From contig JALLLT010000001.1 in the NCBI GenBank assembly GCA_025266875.1, positions 620,001-684,000 on the forward strand: 64,000 nucleotides of DNA, in the 5' to 3' direction. The stretch is from Fennellomyces sp. T-0311. Lineage: Eukaryota > Mucoromycota > Mucoromycetes > Mucorales > Lichtheimiaceae. Numbering within the stretch: the first letter of the stretch is position 1; each line of letters starts with the position of its first letter. Positions 1-12,057 of the stretch are shown here, in pieces. The notes under the pieces are model-generated. The model had not been told where the DNA came from. It saw only the letters and a list, made by a program, of their open reading frames with translations, and did not search any database. The translations under genes were made by a program, and so were the position numbers.

Positions 1-819
1 TCGTCATGGATGTTGGGGATGGTGCTTCTCACAACTGTTTCTCTTAATTCCGGGATTTTTAGAGTAGCTGACCATACTTTGGATGCTGCTGCGGAATGAA
101 CGGCTAAACAGTGATGGATAAGAGATGCAGGTGAGGATCGCACCATTTAAAAAGCCGGAAACCTGGACTTTTTTTCTCGGGATTTTGCCCAGAGCTCTAC
201 TGAGTTCGGATTTTACCTAAAGCTGCATAGTAACTTATCTGGTTGCCATGGCAGTTGAGTAACGACCCATAACCAAATCACGGTTATATAATATGTCTTG
301 GAGCATATGTGTTAGCTTAAACAGCGAAATTTCTCCTTCTTGAACCCCTTCGGTATATTGATTATAGCAGGCTGCAATAGGCCAAGTACAGCCAGTAGTT
401 AAATAACTTAAAAGAATCGACACCAAGATTGGGTTACCATGATTATTGTCGCATATACACATGCGTATTAACGGATAGTAACAAATAAATGTGGGGTTAT
501 ATAGGTAATCAAGCAGGCTGATATCTCGCTGGCAGTAGCGTTACATTTCGCTAGTGATCAAGCATGCCAGCCATTTAGATCTCAAGTCGGATCTATCATG
601 AGCATGTACTGTTGTGTTTGCTTAAATGAATCATGACGCTTATCGCTCCTCTTTTCCGTGAACTCGACCGGGGACACATAGCAGCCTTGGATCATTCGCC
701 GCCACGGAAGAAATAATTTTTTAGCGGTGATGTCACCCTCTCAGAACACACCGCTTGTGTTTTTTTCGGTTGAGAACCGCACCCCAGCTTCCCCGTAAAC
801 CCTTTGCACTATATTTGAC
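1..819. other. Spacer at window start / upstream of ATP14
   Basis: No coding region is supported here. Short open frames exist on both strands but resemble no family and show no consistent splice structure. The last 200 bases form the probable 5' flank of the ATP synthase subunit h gene that starts at 820. Confidence 0.5.
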
Positions 820-1397
820 ATGTCGTCGGTTGCCCGCATTGCTCTCGGCTCTATCGCCTCCAAGGTAATAAAATAAAACTTTTCACGGACGATGCGCACA
901 ATTGAATATACATCAGAACTAACTGAACCGTTTCTTCTTTTTTCAAAAAATATATATATATAGGCTCCTTTCACCGTCCGTGCCATGGCTGCTCGTGGCA
1001 TCGCCACCTCTGCCGTTATGCAGAAGGGTAAACAATGCGCGCGTTTTTTTCATGATAGAAGCAGCTTCTGAACGAATGCCCGTGTTTGTTTAGATGTTGT
1101 CCAAGAATTGTACCTCAAGGAGCTCAAGGGCTACAAGCCCGCCCCTGCCGTAAGTTTGTGTTGGAAAACGGACCCCGGTAGACATCGTTAATAAAAAAAA
1201 ATAGGCCAAGGCTGATGAGTCCCAGGTCAAGGAGTTGAAGCTTCCCGCTGCTCCCCAGGTAGATAGTCAAAAGACGTCATAAACTCCAAGTGGTATTTGC
1301 TAATATGTGCGTGTAACTGTAGGCCCCAACTGTCGACGCTGACCTCTCTGAGCAATTGGCCAAGTACGACGCCGAACCCGAGGAGGCCACCCAGTAA
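820..1397 (+). CDS. ATP14: Mitochondrial F1Fo ATP synthase subunit h (Atp14)
   Basis: Small stator (peripheral stalk) subunit of the mitochondrial ATP synthase. Five exons can be read: 820-864, 964-1027, 1094-1149, 1205-1258 and 1323-1397. Each boundary has GT..AG and keeps frame, giving 97 residues. The N-terminus (MSSVARIALGSIASK, then a stretch with R and A and few acids) looks like a mitochondrial presequence. The diagnostic block is DVVQELYLKELKGYKP, matching the conserved core of the Atp14 family, followed by an acidic, Ala/Pro-rich tail ending in EEATQ. Length is typical for fungal Atp14 before processing. The start at 820 is chosen because exon 1 is open from there and supplies the presequence; an internal ATG at 985 would remove it. 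Introns make up about half of the gene, and one acceptor sits at the end of a TA repeat. Confidence 0.9.
949..962. repeat. (TA)n microsatellite in ATP14 intron 1
   Basis: A short run of TA dinucleotides lies directly before the acceptor AG of the first intron of the ATP synthase subunit h gene. Confidence 0.7.
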
Positions 1398-4300
1398 AAA
1401 AAGTTACTATAGATGCAAATCATTAAAAAAAGGACGGTTTATCCTACATATCATTGTTGAATGCGCACAATTTGCTGACGACTGTGGAATACGTTACAGT
1501 GGATAGTGATAGAATGATTGACTGGGTCTGGGGATGGGTCTTTTTGGTAAGCAGTTCATTTGTTATATATCATCAACTTGCTGGCTTGATGCATATATAT
1601 TACACATGGTCATGGATGAGCTACTATGAAGCCATAGCAATCGAATTTGGCAGAACAAACATTGATATATATTGGGATCGCCAAGATTGACTAGTTGATA
1701 GATGCAGTATGCCGTCCATGTAAATTATATCACTGACTGTCAATGTTATTGTCACATAGCATCACTGCAGCTTTCTTTCCCGAGAATGAACAGCGACAAC
1801 TCACCAATAGCACCCATACACCTGCAAAGATTCTTGACCGTTTTGTCCTCGGGGGTGGTAAATATTATCCTGTCGTATAATGGTCAACGCGACTTTTGGT
1901 CTGCTTGTCAGTTAGTCGCGATTAATACTGCTGGACTCTGTACTACGTGGAAAGCGTACGGGAAGCAGGACCATTCTCTGGGTACCAGGGCGAGATACTA
2001 ACGTGTATCCACACTGGTCTTTCGAAACATATGTCCATGCTGAAGAAACTTATCAACACTGACCACTCGGCTGTCAAATCTATAAGTAAGTCGTTTCCAC
2101 TGACACAATGGAACCATGTGTCATATAACTAGCATAGCGTTACATTGTGGGCCAAGATACTTTCCTGAGTTTATTAAAGCAGCTACGTAACACCTGGGCT
2201 GATTCGATTAGAGCTGGAAGAGCGTATGTTGAACGTTACGCTTTATTACAGTGGTCCCCGATTTCTTCCTAAGCGGATGGACGCGAAAAACCGAGTAAAA
2301 GCGGGGGTTTACTGTACCTACTGAGCGTGTCTTTGAAGCTTTCGTATTTCGAATACGCACTGTTTGTTTCAAACTGTATACATATGGTAACTACTGTGTT
2401 TATGACCAAAAAACCTACCGTGTATATACCACTCGTCACCGAAACACAAGTTTTCAAGTGTTAGTCATTTGTGCCCAGATGCTCTAGTCGATAAGCAATT
2501 ATGACAGGAGTTAGTCTGCGAAAATGTCCAAATCATTAATGCTTCATTATTCGGCAAAACACCTTCGATTAAGGTAGCATTCTAAGGCTGAGTGGTTTTA
2601 TTGTTCGATCCGACAGCAGTAGTCCATTCGATCCATGGATGCCGGAGACTGTATCGTATATCTTGCTGGTTATCCAAGCTTCCGCTTGGATGTGGCAGTC
2701 AACCGGATGAACTCTGGGCACGCGTCGAATACTGGTAAAAAGGTAATATTGAAAATAAGTCCTGCATTTTAGATCAAGTCAACTGAGATGATTTTCCGTA
2801 TTATGGCATTGTCTGACTTCTGTTGCAGGATATTCAGAACCAATCTTATACACTATTCCGTGGCCCAAGGACCCCGATATTTTAACTATGTGCATCACTG
2901 TTCGAGGGGCTTGTGCATAATGTAATACAGCTTTTTCATGTCGTCAAACTATCGAACGTGACAATTTTGACGTGATCGCCCAGGCAACAAATTTGACGTT
3001 GATTTTCCTTGTGATTGTGATGTTCACTGCAAGTACTGTGATATCGTATTGTACCAATTGCACCAGATCATCATGCAGGTTAAACAATCATGATGCGTTA
3101 AAAAAGACAAGATAAGATCGGAAGAATGATATCGGGATGCAACGCAGTCAAAAATTGGGACCGCTACCTAGATAGCGATTGTAAAGATTATATATACGTA
3201 TGCGTGTTTCATCTAAATTTACAAGCATAGCTGACTTTTGGACAAGACTCAAAGACGTAATTAATGCCATTCTGCGATCCGGCATATAATGGCCCTTCCA
3301 GCCCATGTGATCCGGTATACCAAGTAATACTCAGGGCATGGGATATATACATTTCATAGACATGCACAGTTGGCACATTTGGGGGCAGCGTTGCGGTTAT
3401 TGAAAAGGAAGTGATGTCTATGCTTTTGAGTGAATTTTAGATTCAACGTACCAATATCTCTTAATGGTTTTTTTACAGTACATTGACGATTATATATAGA
3501 GGATATTAATGGAAAAGAACAAGGTCGTAGTATAGGCAAATAGAGGCAATTCTATGCCAATTTACTCATTATGGCACTCACTCTTTTACGTATCTACAGA
3601 GTAATACGGAATTTTGGTTAGGACATCGAGTAATACATTATAGAGGATGAAGGAATATCGTTGAGATAAGAATGATACTCCTTATTAGACTTTATATCCT
3701 TGGCTTCAGTGATCTATGGGCTGAGTGATGGCAGTTTAGATAGTGTTTCGCCTTCAGAATCGCCCGAATGAATAAAGGATGTATGATCCTTCCTTTGTTT
3801 GGCTACTGAAATGGGCCGGAAAGTATAGGCAAATCTTTTCAAATCCACATCTGCAATATCATCTTCTATCATGTCCTGGAGGCATTAATCACCTGTACTG
3901 CTGCTTAACTATCTCGTTTATGATGGTCGAATTTAGTGAAAATGGTGAAATCATCAAATGAATAAATATGTGCAACGGGAAAAAACAGCTTCGGTAAGTG
4001 TAAAGCATTGCGGATGTAACTGCTGTTATAATAAGGCTACCTATCCATTCGTTGAGCATCTGTCAGTATGAAGAATGAAAATAAAAAAAACAATACACAT
4101 ATCATGTTGAAAAGTATGTGCTTCTTGCATTTCAAGTGTACTATCCATTCCAGAACAGTTGAACAGTACTAATCAGGGATGTATGTGGACTGTATGGTCT
4201 GTTGTCGATTGGTATTTGTTTGAAATATGTGATGAAATGTCAGCTGTGGCAATGGCACCTATGATTGAAAGTTGTTAAATAGATAATTGATCCAGATCAA

Positions 4301-4855
4301 AAGACCAGTAGCGCCGTAAAAGTTACTGCCATACTTGCTCCCACTACTCAGTCACTCTCATCTCTCATCTTGCATTCATATCTAATCTGCTTAGTACGTG
4401 GGACCCGTGAATACAAACAAAGTGAATCCATCTAAATGCAGACAAAAATAGCTTTATTTGATCCAGTCCAATATGCCATATTTTTATGGCGTAGTAGGTA
4501 TGGATTTTTGAATGACATTTTACGTTTCCCAATGATAAAAATGAAGAAGCCAATGACTAAAGATAATTCATCATAATTAGATGTGTTAGTCAATATCATC
4601 GGAAACTTGACAACAGTTTCGTTCGTGAAGCCATCTCTGCCAATATCACCCAACATATATATTCATATCCCGCGGTTGCTGGGCAAGAAGTACTAATGTG
4701 TTTTAATGTTAGTACGGCATTTTTATGGCGTATTTCGCATCGTTTGAAAGTCAATTAAACGACACGAGCCCTTCACATGGCGTTTTTTAATATATATAAA
4801 ATGTTTGCGCGGAACAAAGAGATTTACATCAGAGATATAGAAATACATCATTATT
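1398..4855. other. Gene-free AT-rich spacer
   Basis: About 3.4 kb between the convergent 3' ends of ATP14 and the FAR-acyltransferase gene. Open frames up to about 100 codons occur, but none resembles a protein family and none has a convincing splice context. There is an 8-bp perfect stem with a 4-nt loop at 2672-2691. I see no tRNA boxes, LTRs or terminal inverted repeats. Confidence 0.5.
2672..2691. repeat. Perfect short hairpin
   Basis: ATCCAAGC and GCTTGGAT flank a TTCC loop, forming an 8-bp perfect stem. It has no assigned role and could be chance or part of an unrecognised RNA. Confidence 0.4.
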
Positions 4856-7800
4856 TTACGGCGACTGCAAGAGATTGTATGCTTGCGAAACCCTTCTTGG
4901 ATTACGCGATGATGACCCAGTATGTTCACTTCCTGATGCTGAAGTCTTTAAGGAATATACAAGCTGAATCATCTGATCCTCATCCTTACTCAGCTCCATA
5001 CCATGAGATGCCGCATAACTTTCGCCACCAGCGCGCAATATCGTCCGAATCTGATTTTGACACTTGTCAAAAACTTGTGCATTGCTGTTTCTGTATGCTT
5101 CAAGCTGTGCTGTGGTACCAAATCGATGCTTCTCAATGTTATGACACAAAGATGCAATATCCTCCAACCTCCCCAATATATCATCATTGTTCTAGTAATA
5201 AAGCATTAGTATCATAACCACTAAAACTGAAATGGTTCATACTTCTGCCTGGTCTTGGTTTCGTCGAGCTGCGACCATCACTAGATCTTCGTTGGTTGTC
5301 ACACCAAGTTCCAATAATAATATTTGTGCATCAGGTGAGAGCTGTGTCTTTGGATGAACTGCCTTAATAAAACCGATGGCCAAAAAGTTATCGACAGCAT
5401 TCTGGCTTGCTTCTGTAGATAAGACCTCTCGATAGATGGTACGTCGACCATTGATCAGATGAGCAGCGATCCACTGTGCAAGAACAGGGACGATTTTGCG
5501 AGGCATGTAGGGAAGATCGCGTAGCGCTGATAGCGAACAGGATGTGATCCAATATGCGTCGAGTGTGGGATAGAGAAGGGATGCCAAAAGACAGATGTGG
5601 GTATATGTGGCGGGATCCTTTTCGAGTGTTGCCTTTTTCTCAAAAGTATTGGTGTTGACTTCCATAAGAATTTGTTTCTGCTTGAACAAATTCAGGAGGT
5701 GTTCGAATTTCTAAGGAGAATGGTAAGAACAACTGAAGCCACCAGATATAATTGGAGCTACCTCTTCTTGATTCCATGGATAGATGAATTCATCCTTGAA
5801 CAATTGGATCAAGAATTTGAAGCTTTCATAGAGCTCATGCCGTGAAACCTTCTCAGCACCTGTGGAGAAATAGCTAATGGCAAAAAGGGCGTCCGGCAGC
5901 AGTATCTCAACCAGCTAAGCTTTGTGTTAGTCACTCATGCGTTTGTATGGGTATAATCGCTCTGGCATACCGAATTCGCCATATAAGAAAGTGCCATGAC
6001 ATTGTCAGCGTGCTCGACCACGCGAACATTGGAGTATTCAGTAACCCGTTTTCCTTCGATAATAACATTTTGACGACCCTCAAGGAGATTCATAGCATAA
6101 GCAACCACCGTATCAGCATCCTCATCGTCTGCGAAGAACGTTAGTCGGTCAATAATAATTATATATCTCTCATCATACCTTGCCAATCAAGAGGGATGCC
6201 CTTGGACTTGAGTTCATCACGGAACCATGAGACATGTTCATAAATAGAGCCTAATAGTTCGGATAAGCGATATGGTATGTGAGCATCGAGGAATACCTAC
6301 CCATGGCTATACCGTTGGATGATCTACCAAACAGTACTACTGCAGCTACAAGCGCAACAGGACTGACCACAGTAGCTTCGTGATGTCGCTTTTGTATGGT
6401 ACCTGCCACGATGTTTGCAAATTCACGCATGTCCTGCTCATCCTCTCTGCTTGCCTATTAGTACTACGCATATATGTTTACCCCGATAATACACTACCTT
6501 TCATCCGCCATCTTTTTCGTATCAACCACATCCCCAATACCAATGTATACGCGACCATATTTACCGTTCTCAAGGGTACCATTATCCTTGTTCGCTGCTC
6601 TGCCAGCAACCGATGCACTAGGCCTCAAGAAAGACGTTGAGCGAGAAAGTGTAGATTTGCGCGTAGGCGCAGATTCAGATGGCTTTTGCGGTTTTGGCTG
6701 CTGTTGTTGCTGTTGCTGTGCTTGTTGCTGAGGACTTTGGTGATGCTTCTGATCTAGCACCTGATCTATGAGCATATGGAGTTCTGGAATCTTTTCATAA
6801 GTGATGTTTATGGGAACAAAGACTGTGTCCTTTCGGACCTTGGGCTGAGGCAAGCTGTTGCGGTAGACTGTAGGCGAAGATGGAGCAGAAGGTTGATGCT
6901 TTTCAAGACTGGCATCCAAAACCATATCGATCAAGCCGTCCGTATACGCGTTGTGCAGTCGACCTGTACGCGAACGAGTCTTTTCAATCAGCATGGACAA
7001 TGCTCCGTGATCGTGCAATAATGCTTCAGTATAGGCGGCTGTAACGGCAGTATTCAATGGCGATCGGGTGTTTTGATCACGTCGCACAAAGTATGCACCA
7101 GCAATCCGGAATATATCCGAGATCGGACCGAGGAGTGCCAAAGCTATTTTTGAAAAAAGATGGGTTGTTATGTCAACGTTGTAGATCCATTATAGTACTC
7201 CGATCTATTATAACGCACCTTCGTCGCATATAATTGCAGGCATTGGTAAATGGTATCGCAGGCAAATATACCAAACCAGCAATTGATCCAAGAGCGTTTT
7301 CGACACCGGGATGTATACAACATTTTTTCCACGGATCTGCTCCTTGAGCTGAAGGGGACAAGATAAAGTTAGCACATTGAAACAAATTAGGCTCTGGTAG
7401 ACTAACCTTGATCATCTCATCCTCTTGTATCCGAATACTTGAAAACAATCGCTTGAACAGACTGTCCAAAAACGCTCCAGCAAACCAAATATATGGTAGC
7501 TGTGTGCGTTCACGCATTCGTTGAAGTATCTTGAATGCCTCGCCAACCACTGTCTGCTGAGGTACACCAGAAGATCCAATAATCTGCCCATTATGTTAGT
7601 TCCAACCTACGTACTCTTCAACCACAAGCATCTGCTACCTGTTCAACACTGTCTCGTACTCGCTTGTCATTGAGGACAACCACCTTAATAGCCTCATCAT
7701 TTTCGCCGAGGACCTTGCCCCATCGTCCAAGCTGTGCGGCCAGCTTTGCATCCCTCAGTATCTGCGAATCGTCGTGACACCAATCATCCAAACTAGCATC

Positions 7801-10176
7801 GAAATCATTGATCCACTCTTCGTTTCGCTTTTTATCACGAGGGTCGTACGAGCCAGGTTTTTCAAGCGTCTCGATCAGTTGCACGAGCATACGTTCCGTA
7901 CGTTTTTGTATGTCTGAGAGACTAAACACAACCGATTCGATTTGTCGTTCAATGATGGATTCACGGATCGCATCATGCTTGGAATACAATGCACAGTCCC
8001 AGCGTAATGGCACCACGATATTACGTAACCCAAGTGGGCATTGTGCAATGTATATATGTGCACCATAGCTGTAGTTGACCATGTAGGAAGTCCAATCGAT
8101 GCCTTTGAACGGAGACAATCGGAAGATAGGGTCACCTTCCAGCTGTTGGGTCATCATTCGCACATTTTGATGATCAAACACCCATCGGTGACGCAAGAAT
8201 TGTTGGTTCGCCTCGACAATCCGGGATGCAAGTTCAATCGTTCGACTAGTTGGTTTTGATGTACCTCGCGTACCATACTGATTCGCGGTGTTACCATTGT
8301 TATTGTTGCTGCTGATTGTGGTTGTTACTGATGATAGAGAGTTGGAAAGGTGGTTCTTCATAAAGAATCGTGCTTTTAACAATGCCCTGTTATTCACGAA
8401 GTATTCTTGGCCCGTGGGAAGCGTGATCTTTGTGTTTCTGATCCAGTAGTGGCGAACCGCTTCATAGACTTCGCGCCACGTTGCCATCTTCAAGCTGCTA
8501 CCGGAAACCTGGTAAATGACCGGGAAACAGGGGACAATGGGCTGTGGCAGCGGACTAGCCATTTCATCCTCCTCTGTGATAATTTCGTTGTATGGCAAGA
8601 GGAATCGCGTGCCTGGTGAACGAGCTACCGAAGCACTGCTAATGACAATGCGCGCAAGATAATCGACTGGAATGATATCTGCAGGCATATGGCCAATATC
8701 TGTCTGAAGCACTTGAATTCCGTGACCCATCAGAAAGACTGCACCATTAGCTCCTGTGACACCATCGACCTGCATATGATATGTACCAAATCAGCAACCT
8801 TGCAGCTAATGTTTTGCATTGTTTTCTTACCCATCCAGGAAGTGGCTCAAACGCACCTGCGCCAACTTGTGTAGCTCGGACAATTGCCACAGGCCATTGC
8901 TTTTTACCTCCTTGTGCCTCCTCAACGCGGTTATAATCGACACGTTTCAAAATTAAATGCTCGGTCAAGAATTTCGTGAACGTGTATGTGTTAGGATAGG
9001 ATGCCATGATGCGTTGAGTCATTTTTGGAATGTCTATGCAAACAATCGTTGTAAGTACCAAGCCTCACCTTTCCATTTTCACTAAGCCAACGAATATAAG
9101 AATCTACCTTGGAGTTCCAGCCCCACAATCTCATTCAGCAACTCTTCAGGATCCCCAATTTCCATTGGATAAACACGTTCTTGAACATAACCATCCGGCA
9201 TATTCGCATTAAAGTAGCTAACCGACATATGTACAAAGGACACTGCGACGACGTATTAACTTGAAGGTCCCGAATTAAATAAGAAATCACACTTACACAT
9301 ATTCTCGCACTCATCCGCCAAGTCCATCAATCGCAGAGTTCCCAGGGTATTGGTTTCCAGCGCGAGATCCAAGCGTTCATGATAATCCAACGTGGCCGCA
9401 CAATGAATGACCACCTGTACTTCCTTCAGGATCGTCTCTCTGTCCTGTTCCGATAACGACAGATCGGGCGAGATGATATCACCAGCAATAGGTACGACTT
9501 TATCCTTCATGACACTGTCAAAGGTGGCCTCACCCATCGAAGTCCGGAGCGCCAAGAAAGCCTAATTAATATAATTAGCAATTCATGCTGACAGTAACGC
9601 TGCTATATAGCAACTTACCCTATTGCTCAAGATCTCGCTCTTGATACGATCTGCAGGCCGTCCAATCTTACTCCGCTTATTACTTCCATTTCGTATCAAC
9701 AGATAGACTTTGCCGAGGCTGGGTCCGAATGACTGGACCAGTTTCCATAGCACTGCCTTGCCGACGAATCCCGTTGCGCCTGTTAATAGGATCGTTTTTC
9801 CGCGATAGAACTCGGCCACGGGGCTTAGTTGAAGGACTGTAGGCTCCGGTGATGGTTCCACAGGCGAACCAGCCACCGCTACATGCTCTTCAGGAGGGCG
9901 GTGCTCTTCTGGCGAGGATACCAGTTCAACCGAATCGTCACTTGTTGGCGCGGGCGTCTCCGGGGATGACGGAGGCGATGGCGACATGAGCGGCTGAGTG
10001 TAACTATTGTCGTCACCTTGATTGATAACAATAGTCGGAATGATCATTTTAGGTGTGTCTGGCGTGGAGATGCCCGGAGGAGGATCATTGTTGTCCCCGG
10101 TCTTGTCGGTGTTGTCAACGGCGATAATAGGCTCGTTGTCGCCTGGAACGGTCGGTTGTTCCTGCTCAAGCGACAT
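4856..10176 (-). CDS. Fatty acyl-CoA reductase fused to a GPAT/DHAPAT-like acyltransferase domain
   Basis: Fourteen exons join in frame into about 1,525 residues. Residues 1-120 are a Pro/Ser/Asp-rich disordered leader. Residues about 125-450 are a Male-sterility/NAD-binding-4 fatty acyl-CoA reductase: nucleotide motif GATGFVG near 133-139, the FVHMSVSYFNAN strand, the catalytic Y-x-x-x-K as YTFTK near 336-340, then PGWVDG and ADIIPVDY. FARs reduce acyl-CoA to fatty alcohol with NADPH. A linker leads to an acyltransferase unit (about 800-1,210) with glycerol-3-phosphate/DHAP acyltransferase blocks: GAYFVRRD, LIEKTRSRTGR, VPINITYEKIPE. A poly-Gln insert (encoded near 6697-6731) follows, then an alpha-helical C-terminal region to 1,525. 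In block I the HX4D histidine is serine (VSKTLLD; Ser codon 7301-7303). No PTS1 is seen at the C-terminus (LLQSP). In animals FAR1 and GNPAT act successively in peroxisomal ether-lipid synthesis, so the fusion suggests ether-lipid or wax synthesis; this is inference. The start at 10176 is the first ATG of the open leader. Confidence 0.85.
6697..6731 (-). repeat. CAG/CAA repeat encoding a poly-Gln tract
   Basis: A short, nearly pure glutamine-codon run (seven Gln in a row after QQQA) lies inside exon 8 of the FAR-acyltransferase gene. It interrupts the region between acyltransferase block IV and the following conserved helix. Confidence 0.8.
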
Positions 10177-10579
10177 TTAGCGATGCTCAGGGACCAGCCA
10201 AAGTGAAGAGAAAGAGCTAAAAATGGTTGCGGAAATGGATATGCGGTCCAGAAAGGTTAAGAGCGCTGACCTTGGTGCACAGTTGGTGTTACCAAGCCCC
10301 GCGTCGACCACTCTCATAGTAATCGCTTAACGACTCAGCGCTGCGCCCTTCCAGTCGATCTGGTCATGCGGCATCCATCCTGTATGAAAAGGAAACGTGT
10401 CAAGCAGGCATGTCCAATATGGAGTGTTTGTGCACTTGTCAGCTGAGCAAATCAAAGGATTCTTTCATTGTTATTGTACTGCGTACACTACACAAGCTCT
10501 ATTCGGTTCAAAATTATTCCTCTCCGCTATTAATAAGAGTCTAGACGTGTTCATTGCTAATCCTAAAGTATTAAAATCA
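10177..10579. promoter_or_regulatory. Divergent intergenic region FAR-acyltransferase / EAF6
   Basis: About 400 bp separates the start codons of two genes transcribed away from each other, so both promoters must lie here or overlap the 5' ends. I see no distinctive regulatory motif. Confidence 0.5.
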
Positions 10580-11502
10580 ATGGCTGAAGAAAGTAGCACA
10601 GCAACGGTATTGATGGCAAAACCTCCAATGATCCATGGAGAACTAATTGTTCCATTGGCCTTAGTCCACTTCACAACCTCAATCATCCCAGACAAGTCCA
10701 CCACAGCCACAAACTACAAACGCAGCCCCAGCGGCAACACCAGCTGCAGAGACTCCATCCAGCACAAACGCGAATTCAACAGAAGCATCAGGGTCCACAA
10801 GTGCGCCCACTTCATCAGCTCCCACAGCTACAACTGCGACACCAGCAACCACCAACACCAGCGCACCAGCAGGCACTACCGCGGCCTCAAGCACGTCCCA
10901 GGGGCCTACCGCAGCTCCAATTGAACCACCTCAGGTCACACGGCAAAAGTACGAAGAAGCTAAACTGGAGTTACAAGCTTTACTAAGCCGAAAAAAACAA
11001 GTGGACACGAACCTGGTAGGCAGGGATTCTTGATGAAGATAACGATGGTCAACTCATTTTCTATATTTTCAAGATCAACCTCGAGCATGCGATCTACCTC
11101 TTTGAAGGGTCTTACCTCGAAGATACCCAACAAAATGGCAACATCATTCGTGGCTTCGAAGGATATCTAACAAATCGGCCCGACAAGCGAAAGCAAAAAT
11201 TTACTGAACTGGATCGATTGTTTTCATTATCATCATCAACTTACCAAAAGGTAGCGTTCTCATTCTATTGATTGCAATGGCGCTAAAGTCATATAAAGGC
11301 ATTGGCACAAAAAGAAGACAAGGAGGAGTCAAGCCAGGACGATCGATCTACACAAAGTTCTGTTAGTTCCTTGTCGATGCGGAAGGATAAGAAACGAAAG
11401 TTAAAAATGATAGGTGGAAGCAGTGATCCGCTGCGAAAGAAGAAGCGACCAGGATCTACAGGCAGAGATACTGAAGAAGAGTTTGATTACGGACATGTAT
11501 AA
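10580..11502 (+). CDS. EAF6: NuA4 histone acetyltransferase subunit EAF6
   Basis: Eaf6/MEAF6 is a small coiled-coil subunit of NuA4 (Tip60) and of MOZ/HBO1-type acetyltransferase complexes. Four exons (10580-10606, 10665-11015, 11074-11250, 11299-11502) give 252 residues. Residues 10-100 are a Ser/Thr/Pro/Ala low-complexity segment not present in the human protein. Then comes the family core: a helical start ([18 protein letters not shown]), followed by [16 protein letters not shown] and [11 protein letters not shown], matching the MEAF6 core ([15 protein letters not shown] and IIRGWDRYL) closely. The C-terminus has two basic clusters (KKRKLK, KKKRP), consistent with nuclear location, and an acidic end. 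The first exon encodes only nine residues (MAEESSTAT); it is chosen because it has the nearest ATG and a good donor. Confidence 0.9.
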
Positions 11503-12057
11503 TAGTTATTCAGTAAAGCTTTCTCTTCGAACGTACCATATGTAAGAGCCAATATTATACAATGAATAGCTATAGGAGCATACCTGAAAGTCGTCAGGAA
11601 AGTAAAAAATGCTCCATTACTATTGGAATAGCAAGCAGTTATCCTTGGCTACAATATCACATAAATAGTCTATCTATGCTTGTTCATTTAGCTCAGTATG
11701 TTCAGATATCATCACAACCTCTGTAATTTCAAATATAAAGGGCTATCCTGACATGATATGGCATCCTTTCCAGAGGTGGGTAAAAGCCACCCTGTCTGTC
11801 TGAACTATGGTACAATACTCCATATATGACCCAATTGCTGTTGTAGGGTAAGAAATATATGATGTCATGGTGTGTAACCGTTAACGTTTTCACTATAAAT
11901 TTGGCTTTTTTTATTGAATAGGAAAAAGGCGGAACAAGTAGAATGTGTATATGTGACGTTTCAAACGGAATGAAGTGCGACAAGGAGGAGTTATGTGGGG
12001 TAAAATATATGTACTAAATAAAACTAAGCATTAGGGTATTTACATGTTAAAATGGAG
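11503..12057. other. Convergent 3' spacer EAF6 / permease
   Basis: About 550 bp of AT-rich sequence between two convergent stop codons. Apart from presumed 3' UTRs I see nothing in it. Confidence 0.5.

Noticed and set aside
2575..2660. tRNA-like stretch with GTTCGATCC
   Set aside because: No A-box at the right distance and no acceptor stem can be formed.
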